Of a stretch of 64,000 nucleotides of DNA, positions 36,697-46,262 are shown piece by piece. Under the pieces are notes generated by a model. That model made no database searches and was not told where the DNA came from. It saw nothing but the letters and a program-made list of their open reading frames with translations. The first letter of the stretch is position 1. Each line of letters starts with the position of its first letter. Made by a program: the position numbers and the translations under genes. Source of the DNA: RGIG1995 sp045658315 (GTDB taxonomy: Bacteria; Bacillota; Clostridia; Oscillospirales; CAG-272); assembly GCA_045658315.1 (NCBI GenBank), contig JAZOUV010000023.1, positions 1 through 64,000 of the forward strand, given 5' to 3'.

Positions 36697-38139
36697 ATGC
36701 TGAAAAAAATCGGAATATTATTTCTCGTAATATTGCTGTGTATTTGCAGTATGACATCGTGTGTTATCGAAATAGACGATAGAAAAGAAGGCGGAGAAAC
36801 TTCGCCCGAAACGAGCCTTGAAACTGACAGAGTTATCGTACAGATACCGGCTATGCCTGATGTTCTTGAACAAAGTAAGACAGATGCACAAAAAGCTTTG
36901 GATGAGGTTTTTACCGATAAAAATCTTGAAGGTGTTGGGCTCAATATCGTTATTGTTGAAGATACAAAGTTGGATTTTTCTCTGAACAGTGATTCTACCT
37001 ACAGTCGTGCACTGAAACAGCAAAGTATGCTTATTTCGAGCAAACTCGGGTGTAATCTTACTGTTACGACGACCCCGTACGATACTTTTTTGAGTGATGC
37101 TCAGTCATCACTTGATGCAGGTCTTTTTTACGCCGACCTTGTTTGCGTACCCCAAAAGGCAGTGGGTTACCTAAAGAACCGTAATATGATTGCTGACTTG
37201 AATGCTCTTTACGGAGATGTATTCAGTGCGGATTGCTATAATGCTTTGGCTACTTCACAGGCTTCAGGTAATAACAAGATATACGGCGTGGTGGGAGATG
37301 CTGCTGTCAGTCCCGGTGCATATACTTGCGTATATCTGAACAAGACGGTGTCCGATGCATACGGCTTCACTCAAGAAATATACGATGCTGTGAACAACGG
37401 CAGTTGGACTCTTGATTTTATGTTGAGCTATAAGGCGAAATGCATAGAAAACCATCCCGATATTATATCCGTCGGTGCGGTCAGCAATGATGAATTTATT
37501 GAAACTGTATTCGGTGCTTCGGGAATGAATTATATGACGGCATCTGTAGGTGCTTTGCCTGCGGTTGCAAACAACGGGGCAAGACTTGACAGCCTGGTTG
37601 CAAAGCTGAAAGAGATTACGGGAGATGCTTCTTCTTTTGTCGGTTCAGAAAATGCATACGAGCTTTTTGAGCAAGAAAAGGTGCTTTTTTACGTTGATAC
37701 TTTGGAGGTTGCATCCACCCTAAAAGGTAATTATACCGTATTGCCTATGCCTAAGGCGGATGCAGAGCAGGATAAGTATTACACTCCTGCAAACGAAAAT
37801 GCATATGTTTTTTGCGTGCTGACTTCAAACAACCGCACCGAATATGCTGTTGATTTGCTCCGTGCATTCAATGAGACCGGAGCTATGCTCAGCGATGCAT
37901 GTGCCAGAGATTTTCTTGATTTTGCTTTGCGTAATGAACAATCGTATAATTATGTAAAGGAAATATTCAAGAATCCCGTTTACGATTTTGCCTATATGTA
38001 TGGAGAGTACTATCCGAGTGTTGCGGCATCAAGCTACGGTGCATTGCAACAGGCGGTTACAACAAGGACCCCGTTTACGTACTATACGGGAAGGCAGGCA
38101 TACGCTCTCCGAAATGATTTGAATAAGATATTTTCCTGA
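36697..38139 (+). CDS. Lipoprotein resembling an extracellular solute-binding protein
   Basis: 480 residues. The signal peptide ends in the lipobox SMTSC with Cys22 as the lipidated residue. The mature part resembles family 1 solute-binding proteins: DLVCVPQKAVGYLKN, PGAYTCVYLNKTVSDAYGF, NNGSWTLDFMLSYK, TVLPMPKADAEQDKYYTPAN. No permease or ATPase gene is beside it, so the partner transporter is elsewhere or it acts alone. The start ATG at 36697 has AGAGGT 7 nt upstream; it is 21 nt past cysS and may be read from the T-box transcript. The substrate is unknown. Confidence 0.7.
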   Translation: MLKKIGILFLVILLCICSMTSCVIEIDDRKEGGETSPETSLETDRVIVQIPAMPDVLEQSKTDAQKALDEVFTDKNLEGVGLNIVIVEDTKLDFSLNSDSTYSRALKQQSMLISSKLGCNLTVTTTPYDTFLSDAQSSLDAGLFYADLVCVPQKAVGYLKNRNMIADLNALYGDVFSADCYNALATSQASGNNKIYGVVGDAAVSPGAYTCVYLNKTVSDAYGFTQEIYDAVNNGSWTLDFMLSYKAKCIENHPDIISVGAVSNDEFIETVFGASGMNYMTASVGALPAVANNGARLDSLVAKLKEITGDASSFVGSENAYELFEQEKVLFYVDTLEVASTLKGNYTVLPMPKADAEQDKYYTPANENAYVFCVLTSNNRTEYAVDLLRAFNETGAMLSDACARDFLDFALRNEQSYNYVKEIFKNPVYDFAYMYGEYYPSVAASSYGALQQAVTTRTPFTYYTGRQAYALRNDLNKIFS

Positions 38140-38177
38140 CGGGAAATGTAAACAAAATGTAAAATAATACAAAGCTC

Positions 38178-38206
38178 TTTACAAAATTAGGAAATTGTGT
38201 TATATT
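38178..38206 (+). promoter_or_regulatory. Promoter of rpsO
   Basis: TTTACA (38178-38183), 17 nt, TATATT (38201-38206). Confidence 0.65.
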
Positions 38207-38316
38207 AACAAGGTATGAAATCGTAGGCTCGGTTTGCGGACAAAAAAGCGAAAATGCTTTGCTTCACCGACCGCATGGCTTAGCTTGTACGAAAATATTT
38301 TATGAGGTGAAAGACT
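38207..38316 (+). ncRNA. Candidate S15-type leader of rpsO
   Basis: The 110-nt 5' UTR can pair CGGT with ACCG and GCGG with CCGC in overlapping ways around an A-rich loop, as in S15-binding leaders. Such leaders are common upstream of rpsO in Bacillota; a specific fold is not proven by eye. Confidence 0.35.
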
Positions 38317-38580
38317 ATGTTGAAAGAACAGAAACAGCAGATTATTGAAGCTAACAAGCTTCACGACGGAGACACAGGATCCCCCGAGGTACAGATTGCT
38401 ATCCTTACCGATAGAATCAACAGCCTTACAGAGCATCTTAAGAAGAATCCTAACGACCACCACTCAAGACGCGGATTGCTCAAGATGGTTGGACGCAGAA
38501 GAAATCTTCTCGGTTATCTCACAAAGAAGGATATCAACCGTTATCGTGCAATTATCGAAAAACTCGGTATCCGTAAATAA
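38317..38580 (+). CDS. rpsO: 30S ribosomal protein S15
   Basis: 87 residues: KLHDGDTGSPEVQIAILTDR, INSLTEHLKKNPNDHHSRRG and LLKMVGRRRNLLGYL are invariant S15 blocks. It binds 16S rRNA helices 20-22. GAGGTG precedes the ATG. It lies directly upstream of pnp, the widespread order. Confidence 0.98.
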   Translation: MLKEQKQQIIEANKLHDGDTGSPEVQIAILTDRINSLTEHLKKNPNDHHSRRGLLKMVGRRRNLLGYLTKKDINRYRAIIEKLGIRK

Positions 38581-38594
38581 AACACGCTTAGATG

Positions 38595-38619
38595 GGGCAG
38601 AATTTTTACGGTTCTGCCC
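38595..38619 (+). terminator. Hairpin after rpsO, weak terminator
   Basis: GGGCAGAA pairs with TTCTGCCC around TTTTTACGG, but only TATAAGTTT follows, so it may allow read-through into pnp. Confidence 0.5.
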
Positions 38620-38660
38620 TATAAGTTTATAAAACAAAATATTTTTACAAAATTAATTAA

Positions 38661-38743
38661 TACGGCATAGCGGTTTAGCAATTAAATATCTGCCCGATTA
38701 CATTTTCCGGACGGCTATTTAAGTGCTAAAACCTATGACCGTA
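38661..38743 (+). ncRNA. Long hairpin in the pnp leader
   Basis: TACGGCATAGCGGTTTAGCA at 38661 pairs imperfectly with the segment ending ...CCTATGACCGTA at 38743. The inner GGTTTAGCAATTAAATA pairs with TATTTAAGTGCTAAAACC over about 17 bp. The total stem is about 28 bp with a 27-nt apical part. It resembles in position the RNase III-cleaved pnp leader hairpin of E. coli. Confidence 0.65.
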
Positions 38744-38762
38744 AAAAAGACGGAGGAAGAAA

Positions 38763-41087
38763 ATGTTTGAGAACTTTAAGACATTCGAGTATGAATTGTC
38801 AGGAAGAAAGCTTGTAATTGAAACAGGCAAAATGGCAGGTCTTGCAAACGGCTCCTGCTTGGTTCGCTTTGGCGACACGGTTATTCTTGCGACCGCAACT
38901 GCAAGTGCAAAACCCAGAGACGGCATTGACTTTTTGCCCCTTTCTGTTGATTTTGAGGAAAGGCTTTATGCTGTGGGAAGAATCCCCGGCGGTTATCTTA
39001 AGAGAGAAGGCAAGCCCTCTGAAAAGGCTATTCTTACATCACGTGTTATTGACAGACCTATCAGACCTTTGTTCCCTAAGGATTTGCGTAACGATGTTAA
39101 CCTCAGCCTCACCGTGCTTTGCGTTGACAACGATAACAGCCCCGAGATTGCAGGCATGATTGGTGCATCTATCGCACTGTCCATTTCCGATATTCCGTGG
39201 AACGGTCCTATTGCAGGTGTGTTTGTTGGCTTGGTTGACGGACAGATTGTGCTTAATCCGACAGTTGAGCAGAGAGAAAAGAGCGACCTTGAGCTTACCG
39301 TTGCAGGCAGCCTTAACAAAGTTGTTATGATTGAAGCGGGAGCTAAGGAAGTTAGCGATGACGATATGTTCAACGCAATTATGACAGCTCACGAAGAGAT
39401 TAAGAATATTTGTAACTTTATCAATACTATTGTCGCAGAGGTAGGCAAACCCAAGTTTGATTATCCTTCTTGCGAATTTGACCACGATATGTTTGACAAG
39501 GTATTTGATTTTTGCGAAAAGGACGTTATGTTCGCTCTTGATACAGACGACAAGAATGTTCGTGATGAGAGAATGCAGCCCATTACAGACGCTATCGTTG
39601 AAAAGTTCAGCGAAGAATATCCCGAAATGCCCGACATTATCGGTGAGCTTATTTATAAGATTCAGAAGAAGATTGTTCGTCGTTGGCTCCTTGAAGACGG
39701 CAAACGTGTTGACGGCAGAAGAATGGATCAGATTAGACCCTTGGCTGCTGAAGTCGGCTTGTTCAACAGAACACACGGTAGCGGTATGTTCACTCGTGGA
39801 CAGACTCAGGTTATGACGATTGCGACACTCGGACCGATAGGCGACGCTCAGATGCTTGACGGTATTGATACCGAAGAAACAAAGAGATATATGCACCACT
39901 ACAATATGCCCGGCTACTCTGTTGGTGAAGCTAAGTCTTCCAGAGGTCCCGGCAGACGTGAGATAGGACACGGTGCTTTAGCTGAGCGTTCTCTTGTTCC
40001 CGTGCTTCCTCCCGTTGATGAATTCCCCTATGCCATCAGATGCGTATCCGAAGTTATCAGTTCAAACGGTTCAACCTCTCAGGCGTCCGTTTGTGGTTCA
40101 ACTCTTGCTCTTATGGACGCAGGTGTTCCGATTAAGGCACCCGTTGCAGGTATTTCCTGTGGTCTTATTACCGAGGGTGAACGTTGGATGACTATGATTG
40201 ATATTCAGGGTCTTGAAGACTTCTACGGCGATATGGACTTTAAGGTTGCAGGTACTCACAAGGGTATTACTTCAATTCAGATGGACCTTAAGATTGACGG
40301 TCTTACTCCGGAAATCATCAAGAATGCTCTTGAAGTTACTCACAAGGGAAGAGATTATATTATTGATGAGATTCTTCTCAAGGCTATTCCCGAATCAAGA
40401 GCTGACGTTTCCGAATATGCTCCCAAGATGCTTACAATGCATATTGACCCCGATAAGATTAGGGAAGTTATCGGTTCCGGCGGTAAGGTTATCCAAAAGA
40501 TTGTTGCTGATACGGGTGCTAAAATTGATATCGAAGATGACGGCACAATTTATATTTCCGCAGTAAACAGAGACAGTGCTTATGCAGCTAAAGAGATAAT
40601 CGATGGTATCGTATTTGAACCCGAGGTTGGTGCTATCTATACGGGTAAGGTTACAAGAGTTATTCCGATTGGTGCGTTCGTTGAGTTTGCTCCCGGCAAG
40701 GAAGGTCTCGTTCACATTAGTAAACTCGATTACAAGAGAGTTGAAAAGGTTGAAGACGTTTGCAATGAGGGCGACGTGATTACCGTTAAGTTTATGGGAA
40801 CTGACGAGAAGGGCAGACTTAACCTCTCCAGAAAAGATGCTATGCCCAAGCCCGAAGGCTATGAGGAAAGAGAAAGACGCCCTCAGAACAATAACAACAG
40901 ACCTCGCAACAACGGCGGAGATAGGTATAGAGAAAATTCCAACAGACGTCCCTACAACAGAGACGAATATAAGCCCGAAGCTTCAAAAGCTCCTGTAGAA
41001 GAAGCACCCAAGGTTGAAGAACCTAAGGTTGAAGCTCCTGCAGAAGCTGAAAGTAAAGGACTTTTCGGATTTTTCAAAAAGAAATAA
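38763..41087 (+). CDS. pnp: Polyribonucleotide nucleotidyltransferase
   Basis: 774 residues. Two RNase PH-like domains (the first with YAVGRIPGGYLKREGKPSEK, the second with TRGQTQVMTIATLG), an alpha-helical spacer, a KH domain (REVIGSGGKVIQKIVADTG near 564) and an S1 domain (VGAIYTGKVTRVIPIGAFVEF). A disordered Asn/Arg-rich then Pro/Glu/Val-rich tail of about 80 residues ends in GLFGFFKKK. PNPase degrades RNA phosphorolytically. The tail is longer than in many homologues. Confidence 0.97.
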   Translation: MFENFKTFEYELSGRKLVIETGKMAGLANGSCLVRFGDTVILATATASAKPRDGIDFLPLSVDFEERLYAVGRIPGGYLKREGKPSEKAILTSRVIDRPIRPLFPKDLRNDVNLSLTVLCVDNDNSPEIAGMIGASIALSISDIPWNGPIAGVFVGLVDGQIVLNPTVEQREKSDLELTVAGSLNKVVMIEAGAKEVSDDDMFNAIMTAHEEIKNICNFINTIVAEVGKPKFDYPSCEFDHDMFDKVFDFCEKDVMFALDTDDKNVRDERMQPITDAIVEKFSEEYPEMPDIIGELIYKIQKKIVRRWLLEDGKRVDGRRMDQIRPLAAEVGLFNRTHGSGMFTRGQTQVMTIATLGPIGDAQMLDGIDTEETKRYMHHYNMPGYSVGEAKSSRGPGRREIGHGALAERSLVPVLPPVDEFPYAIRCVSEVISSNGSTSQASVCGSTLALMDAGVPIKAPVAGISCGLITEGERWMTMIDIQGLEDFYGDMDFKVAGTHKGITSIQMDLKIDGLTPEIIKNALEVTHKGRDYIIDEILLKAIPESRADVSEYAPKMLTMHIDPDKIREVIGSGGKVIQKIVADTGAKIDIEDDGTIYISAVNRDSAYAAKEIIDGIVFEPEVGAIYTGKVTRVIPIGAFVEFAPGKEGLVHISKLDYKRVEKVEDVCNEGDVITVKFMGTDEKGRLNLSRKDAMPKPEGYEERERRPQNNNNRPRNNGGDRYRENSNRRPYNRDEYKPEASKAPVEEAPKVEEPKVEAPAEAESKGLFGFFKKK

Positions 41088-41100
41088 GTTTTAGATAAAA

Positions 41101-41140
41101 GCAAGAAAATGTCCGTGAAAACGGACATTTTCTTGCTTTT
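41101..41140 (+). terminator. Terminator of pnp
   Basis: A perfect 16-bp stem, GCAAGAAAATGTCCGT with its complement, with a GAAA tetraloop, then TTTT. It lies 13 nt past the stop. Confidence 0.9.
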
Positions 41141-41295
41141 GGTTGTAATAGTTAATTGCATCAACAATATAAGCACATGCTTTGGAGTTCTGCCGAACAC
41201 GGTGAACACGCTAAACGCTTTGCACAAACCACAGGTTATTATTGTAAAAAAAACAAATTGTATTGATTTTATAGCAAAAAAATGAGAGCTTTTTC

Positions 41296-41324
41296 TTGAC
41301 TGTTTTGTTGCTATGTGATATAAT
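41296..41324 (+). promoter_or_regulatory. Promoter of the 1039-residue secreted protein
   Basis: TTGACT (41296-41301), 17 nt, TATAAT (41319-41324). Confidence 0.8.
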
Positions 41325-41354
41325 AAATATATATGATTTTAGAGAGGTGCAAGA

Positions 41355-44300
41355 ATGAAACGTTTTTTTGGCTTTTTTAGCATAACATTGATAATGATGT
41401 CTGTAATAGTGCTGTCGATGTTTGCTTTTGGTGTATTGGCGGACACCGGTACAATTGATGAGAATGTCATATACATCAAAAATAATCCCTCGGTGGGCGG
41501 AACGGGAAAAACTGCGACTGATCCGCTTTATCCTATCCAATATCCCGCAAGGGACTTAGAGTCGAATGGTATCACTCAAAATAACTACAAAAATACGGCA
41601 TTATATCAAGCTGTAGAAAAACTGTCGGATACAGGCGGAACGGTTGTTATTTGCGGTGATTATACACTTACGAATGATAATGCCAGAGGCAGAGATGATA
41701 ACTTTGAGTATTGTCTTCCCATAACTAAAAAGGCTGTACGTATAACAAGTTATTACAGGGATAAGAATAACAAGGTTGAGGATTACAGAAATAACGCGAA
41801 GTTGATTCTGCAAGGTAATTTTCATATTATTTTGAACGGACCTACCGTTTGGGAAAATTTGAACATTAATACAAGTCTTTCCGCCGACAGAGCAATCTGT
41901 TGCAATGGAAACAAGACCGTATTCGGTGAAGGTTTGACCTGTACAACAGAAAATAATCGTTATCTTTCCATAGCAGGCGGCAAGAGGTATGAGGGTTTTA
42001 CCTCTGATGTTGATGTTACCGTAAAAAGCGGAACGTTTTATAAATTGATAGGCACAACATGGACAAATCCGGATCCCAACAATAGCGGAGTTGAAATAGA
42101 CTGCATAGGTGATGTAAATCTTCAAATAGAGGGTGGGCAAATTACGTATGTTTATGGAAACTCACACAATACAGTTCCTAATTCTTTTCATTGGGGTGAT
42201 GTTAATATATCGATAACCGGAGGAAAAATTTCCGGCGGATATATAGCGTGTACCGGGAACGGCGGTTTTAAGACTGAGTCTTGTAAGGTTAATGTAAAGA
42301 TTTCCGGCAGTACGTTTGATTCCGGTATAGTAATAAAAAGCCGAGAAACGTGGGATGGAGAAGAGATAACCGGTTTTGCATCTAATAATATAAACATTGA
42401 TTTAACTGATGCCGTTGGAGTGCCTGATGGTAGACTAAACACAATTGTAACAAATCTTCCCGAGGGTGCTAAGGTAAAATATCCTACTGACTGGATAACC
42501 GGTGTCATAATGACAAACGCACCTTCTGCGGACACGTTTGTATTCTGCGGAGACAAGGCTACCGCTGAGGGAGCAGTTTTAAATGTAACGTATCAGAATC
42601 CGATATCCGGGAATTACATATATCAGACCGTTGAATACAGCAAGAATAATTCTGCATTCAGGGCTGTATACGACGAATCAAAGAATGGGAATGTTGATAT
42701 AGACTATTATTTCGGTGATAAGAAATATCACACCGGCAAAATAGACGTAATAGCAGTGCCCGATGTTGATATTGACGGCGTGCGGATAAGAACCGATACT
42801 AAGGAACAGCAGATGTACGGTTGGGGAAATTATACGTCGGGAGATTATTCCCAAATAGAAGTGAAGGAATGTGGAGTTATAGCGATTCCGTCCGACATGC
42901 TTGTTACGGGTGAGCCTTTTGACCATACGAATACATACAAAATGTATGACGCTGTAGCAGATAAAAATATATATAGCGGCTCAAAAATATCTTTTGGTGC
43001 ACTTGTATTTGGTGATGAAGCTATAAGAGAGAACAATTATAACAGAGATTACAGCTTGAGAGCTTATGTGAAAATAAGCTACAACGGCAAAGATTATTAC
43101 AGATATTCGGATATAATCCAAAGAAGCTTTTATGATGTTGCTAAAATGGCAATAGAGGGAGATAAGGAGACTGCAGAGACAAAAACTGCATTGAATACAA
43201 ATCTTATTTCGGTATATGACAATTACGATGAAACCACTAAGTATAACTCCGAGGGAGCAACGGCGGCAAGACAAAAAGTAGTTAGTTATATGGAATCTAT
43301 GATGAATATCGAGTGGACTCCTAATAAGACATTTATTTTATACAATAACCCCAACCACGCAAAAGGAGCTGCCTACAGTATTGGACCCGGTTCGACCGAA
43401 ATGTACGCGATATTTATTGCAGGTAAAACATATCGTGGTATCCCCTACGTGAACAATACTCTGGCACAGCTTGAGAACTTTAAGGATAGAATAGCGGAAA
43501 AAGAAAATTCTATTATTAAAAACAATTTGGTTCACACTTGGTCGATTAGTAGTGATTATATCTTTACCCTTTGGCTTTCTGATGCAGAGGAACTAGACGG
43601 AGTGGAAAATGCGAGGAATTTCCCCGGAAACGACTGTTATTATTCCGTGTTGTTTGCATGGAACACTGTTTTGAACAACCGAGCACAGATAAGTCTTATG
43701 AACTCGTTAGAAAACAGTCTTGGCGGTAAAAACGGTGTAATTGCCGTGGGTAATTACGATAACAGTAATTATTATGATAATAGTACGTATGGTATTAGCA
43801 CGAAGCAGACGGTACAAGCGAATGGCGAACAGACGATGGCGAATGCTTACGCTAAGTTGCAACCCGGAGATGCTACGGTTTATGCTTATACCGATAGTAA
43901 CGGTAATATTCAACGTCATGTCCGTATGATTCACAAAGCCCCGACTGTTAAATATACTACTGCAGGTAAAATTGACCTTGCGAACAGTGAAGTAGAATGT
44001 ATAGACCAAGCCGGTGGCGGAGATACAAGATATATTTGGAATAATAGCATTTCTTCAATACAGGTAAAAACAAGAACTTTTAAGGAAATGTATACTGAAG
44101 GATCGCTTCCGATAACGATTCCCGAGCTTGCGACAGGAAACTCAGATGCACAGTTTACCTACGCTGCGAAAATGAATCTTGAAGAGGATCTTCCACAAGG
44201 CAAGATTTCCGGTGTAATAAAGTCAAACAGACAGATAATATCCGTGAAAGCGGTTATAAGCCAAAATGGTTCAGTAGTAAAAGAGGTAAAAGAAACTCTT

Positions 44301-44474
44301 TCGACGCAAGGATCAATGGTTCATATAGATCTGTATAACTTGCGTACTCTTGACCTCAGCGGATTAAATTTGACACCGGGCGGCAACTACGAATTTGACC
44401 TTTATGCATGTGTATCAGGCATGAACGGAGCAGAAGTGCAACTCGTAGACAGCTACGAATTTACTGCTGCATAA
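41355..44474 (+). CDS. Secreted protein, beta-helix-like N-part and NlpC/P60-like C-part
   Basis: 1039 residues with a signal peptide (about 1-29, cleaved near GVLADTG). Residues 60-400 carry repeated ITGGKISGG/VKSGTF/IEGGQITYV strands typical of a parallel beta-helix. Around residues 660-860 a papain-like amidase pattern appears: GKTYRGIPYVNN, Cys761 in GNDCYYSVLFAW, LQPGDATVYAY and His855 in QRHVRMIHKAP, as in NlpC/P60-type hydrolases, though the usual DCSG motif is DCYY. A C-terminal beta-rich domain ends the protein. Secreted wall hydrolase or polysaccharide-associated enzyme is a reasonable guess. It has its own promoter and terminator. Confidence 0.6.
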   Translation: MKRFFGFFSITLIMMSVIVLSMFAFGVLADTGTIDENVIYIKNNPSVGGTGKTATDPLYPIQYPARDLESNGITQNNYKNTALYQAVEKLSDTGGTVVICGDYTLTNDNARGRDDNFEYCLPITKKAVRITSYYRDKNNKVEDYRNNAKLILQGNFHIILNGPTVWENLNINTSLSADRAICCNGNKTVFGEGLTCTTENNRYLSIAGGKRYEGFTSDVDVTVKSGTFYKLIGTTWTNPDPNNSGVEIDCIGDVNLQIEGGQITYVYGNSHNTVPNSFHWGDVNISITGGKISGGYIACTGNGGFKTESCKVNVKISGSTFDSGIVIKSRETWDGEEITGFASNNINIDLTDAVGVPDGRLNTIVTNLPEGAKVKYPTDWITGVIMTNAPSADTFVFCGDKATAEGAVLNVTYQNPISGNYIYQTVEYSKNNSAFRAVYDESKNGNVDIDYYFGDKKYHTGKIDVIAVPDVDIDGVRIRTDTKEQQMYGWGNYTSGDYSQIEVKECGVIAIPSDMLVTGEPFDHTNTYKMYDAVADKNIYSGSKISFGALVFGDEAIRENNYNRDYSLRAYVKISYNGKDYYRYSDIIQRSFYDVAKMAIEGDKETAETKTALNTNLISVYDNYDETTKYNSEGATAARQKVVSYMESMMNIEWTPNKTFILYNNPNHAKGAAYSIGPGSTEMYAIFIAGKTYRGIPYVNNTLAQLENFKDRIAEKENSIIKNNLVHTWSISSDYIFTLWLSDAEELDGVENARNFPGNDCYYSVLFAWNTVLNNRAQISLMNSLENSLGGKNGVIAVGNYDNSNYYDNSTYGISTKQTVQANGEQTMANAYAKLQPGDATVYAYTDSNGNIQRHVRMIHKAPTVKYTTAGKIDLANSEVECIDQAGGGDTRYIWNNSISSIQVKTRTFKEMYTEGSLPITIPELATGNSDAQFTYAAKMNLEEDLPQGKISGVIKSNRQIISVKAVISQNGSVVKEVKETLSTQGSMVHIDLYNLRTLDLSGLNLTPGGNYEFDLYACVSGMNGAEVQLVDSYEFTAA

Positions 44475-44538
44475 GCTGTTACGATATATTCAAACAGCAA
44501 AACTGCGGATAATATCTAACCAATAACACAAATAAGAA

Positions 44539-44571
44539 ATGGGCTGAGTTATTTACTTAGCCCATTTTTTT
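44539..44571 (+). terminator. Terminator of the secreted-protein gene
   Basis: ATGGGCTGAG with CTTAGCCCAT around TTATTTA, followed by TTTTTT. Confidence 0.8.
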
Positions 44572-44675
44572 AAAAGCCTTTGTTTTGAAGTTTTTTTGCT
44601 TGAGTTTTTTTACATCCCCTATTTAAAAAAACAAGCACCCCAAAAAGTATATATACGAAATATTGCAAAAGACTA

Positions 44676-44703
44676 TTGTTTTATTATTAAATTCTGTTAT
44701 AAT
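44676..44703 (+). promoter_or_regulatory. Promoter of the DUF1538-PII operon
   Basis: TTGTTT (44676-44681), 16 nt, TATAAT (44698-44703), 35 nt before the start. Confidence 0.6.
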
Positions 44704-44737
44704 AAATTATAAGAATAAATACGAAAGACGGTAAGAG

Positions 44738-46261
44738 ATGAATCCAAAGCTGAAAGAAAAAACAAAAGAATCACTGACCGCCGTTTTGCCTATAACAGCG
44801 ATAGTATTGCTGTTAAGCATATTTCTTGTGCCGATGGAACTGGGACATATAGTGTTGTTTCTGACGGGAGCATTGATGCTCATAATGGGAATGGGACTTT
44901 TCCAGTTGGGTGCAGAAATGGCAATGACTCCGCTTGGAGAGGGTATAGGTGTTCAGGTGTCAAAATCGAAAAGGGTATTGACAGTACTCCTTCTCGGTTT
45001 TATAATGGGCTTTATTATTACAATTTCAGAGCCTGACCTACAGGTTCTGGCGGAGCAAGTGCCCGGTGTTCCCAATAACACTCTGATAATTGCCGTAGCC
45101 GTAGGCGTAGGATTATTTCTTGCCTTGGCTATTGTCAGAATTAGAGACCAGATTAGCCTTTCTATGATGCTTTTGGTGTTCTATGCGGCATTGTTGGCGT
45201 TGTCGTTCTTCGTTCCAAAGAGCTTCGTTGCCGTTGCCTTTGACTCGGGCGGTGTAACAACCGGTCCTATGACTGTGCCATTTATTATGGCTATGGGTGT
45301 CGGCTTGGCATCTGTTCGTAGCGACAAAAACGCAGACAGCGACAGCTTCGGTCTTGTAGCATTGTCAAGTGTTGGTCCTATTCTTGCTGTAATGGTGTTG
45401 GGGTGCTTTTTTAAGCCTGATGCGGCTGAATATACGCTGACCGATATACAAAGTGTAACAACTACAAGAGATGTTGCAAACGTGTTTATGCGTGGAATAC
45501 CAAAATTTGCCGAAGAGGTATTTGTTTCTTTGCTTCCCATAGTAGCGGTATTTATTATATTCCAGCTTGTTTGTAAAAGATATCACGGAAAGCAGATTGC
45601 GAAGATTTTGATTGGTATAGGTTATACTTATATAGGACTTGTATTATTTTTGTGCGGAGTAAACCTCGGTTTTGCCCCCGTGGGTGCTTATCTTGGGGAA
45701 CAGCTTGCACTTATTAATTATAATTGGGCGATTATTCCTATAGGTATGCTGATAGGTTATTATATAGTTAAGGCAGAGCCGGCGATACAGATATTAAATC
45801 ATCAGGTTGAGAGCGTAACCGACGGTGCTATATCCGTAAAGGCTATGAATACCTGTATGTCTGTGGGTGTATCTGTGTCCGTAGGCTTGGCGATGTTGAG
45901 AGTAATGACGGGGATATCGATAATGTGGATAGTGATTCCCGGATATGTGATAGCTTTATCACTTGCGTTTGTTGTGCCGAAACTTTTTGTTGGTATAGCC
46001 TTTGACTCGGGCGGTGTTGCCAGTGGCCCTATGACTTCAACGTTTTTGTTGCCGTTAAGTATAGGTGCTTGCTCGGCGGTGGGCGGAAATCTTATGACAG
46101 ATGCTTTTGGTGTTGTGGCATTGGTTGCATTGACTCCACTTATAGCGATACAGATAATGGGGCTTGTATATAGGCTCAAGACCGAGAAACTGGAAAAGAA
46201 TATCGAGCAGATCGTGGTTTCCGCTGACAGCGACGATATTATTGACTTGGAGGAGGATTGA
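44738..46261 (+). CDS. DUF1538 multi-spanning membrane protein, internally duplicated
   Basis: 507 residues with about 12-14 hydrophobic segments. Two halves repeat the same pattern: SEPDLQVLAEQV (97-108) with VAFDSGGVTTGPMT (166-179), and AEPAIQILNHQV (346-357) with IAFDSGGVASGPMT (420-433), each followed by a D-(S/A)-FG-(L/V)VAL block. This is the DUF1538 family, thought to be transporters, with no proven substrate. It overlaps no gene but ends one base before the tandem PII-like gene, so the pair is an operon. Inverted-repeat transporters often fold in this way. Confidence 0.8.
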   Translation: MNPKLKEKTKESLTAVLPITAIVLLLSIFLVPMELGHIVLFLTGALMLIMGMGLFQLGAEMAMTPLGEGIGVQVSKSKRVLTVLLLGFIMGFIITISEPDLQVLAEQVPGVPNNTLIIAVAVGVGLFLALAIVRIRDQISLSMMLLVFYAALLALSFFVPKSFVAVAFDSGGVTTGPMTVPFIMAMGVGLASVRSDKNADSDSFGLVALSSVGPILAVMVLGCFFKPDAAEYTLTDIQSVTTTRDVANVFMRGIPKFAEEVFVSLLPIVAVFIIFQLVCKRYHGKQIAKILIGIGYTYIGLVLFLCGVNLGFAPVGAYLGEQLALINYNWAIIPIGMLIGYYIVKAEPAIQILNHQVESVTDGAISVKAMNTCMSVGVSVSVGLAMLRVMTGISIMWIVIPGYVIALSLAFVVPKLFVGIAFDSGGVASGPMTSTFLLPLSIGACSAVGGNLMTDAFGVVALVALTPLIAIQIMGLVYRLKTEKLEKNIEQIVVSADSDDIIDLEED

Positions 46262-46262
46262 A

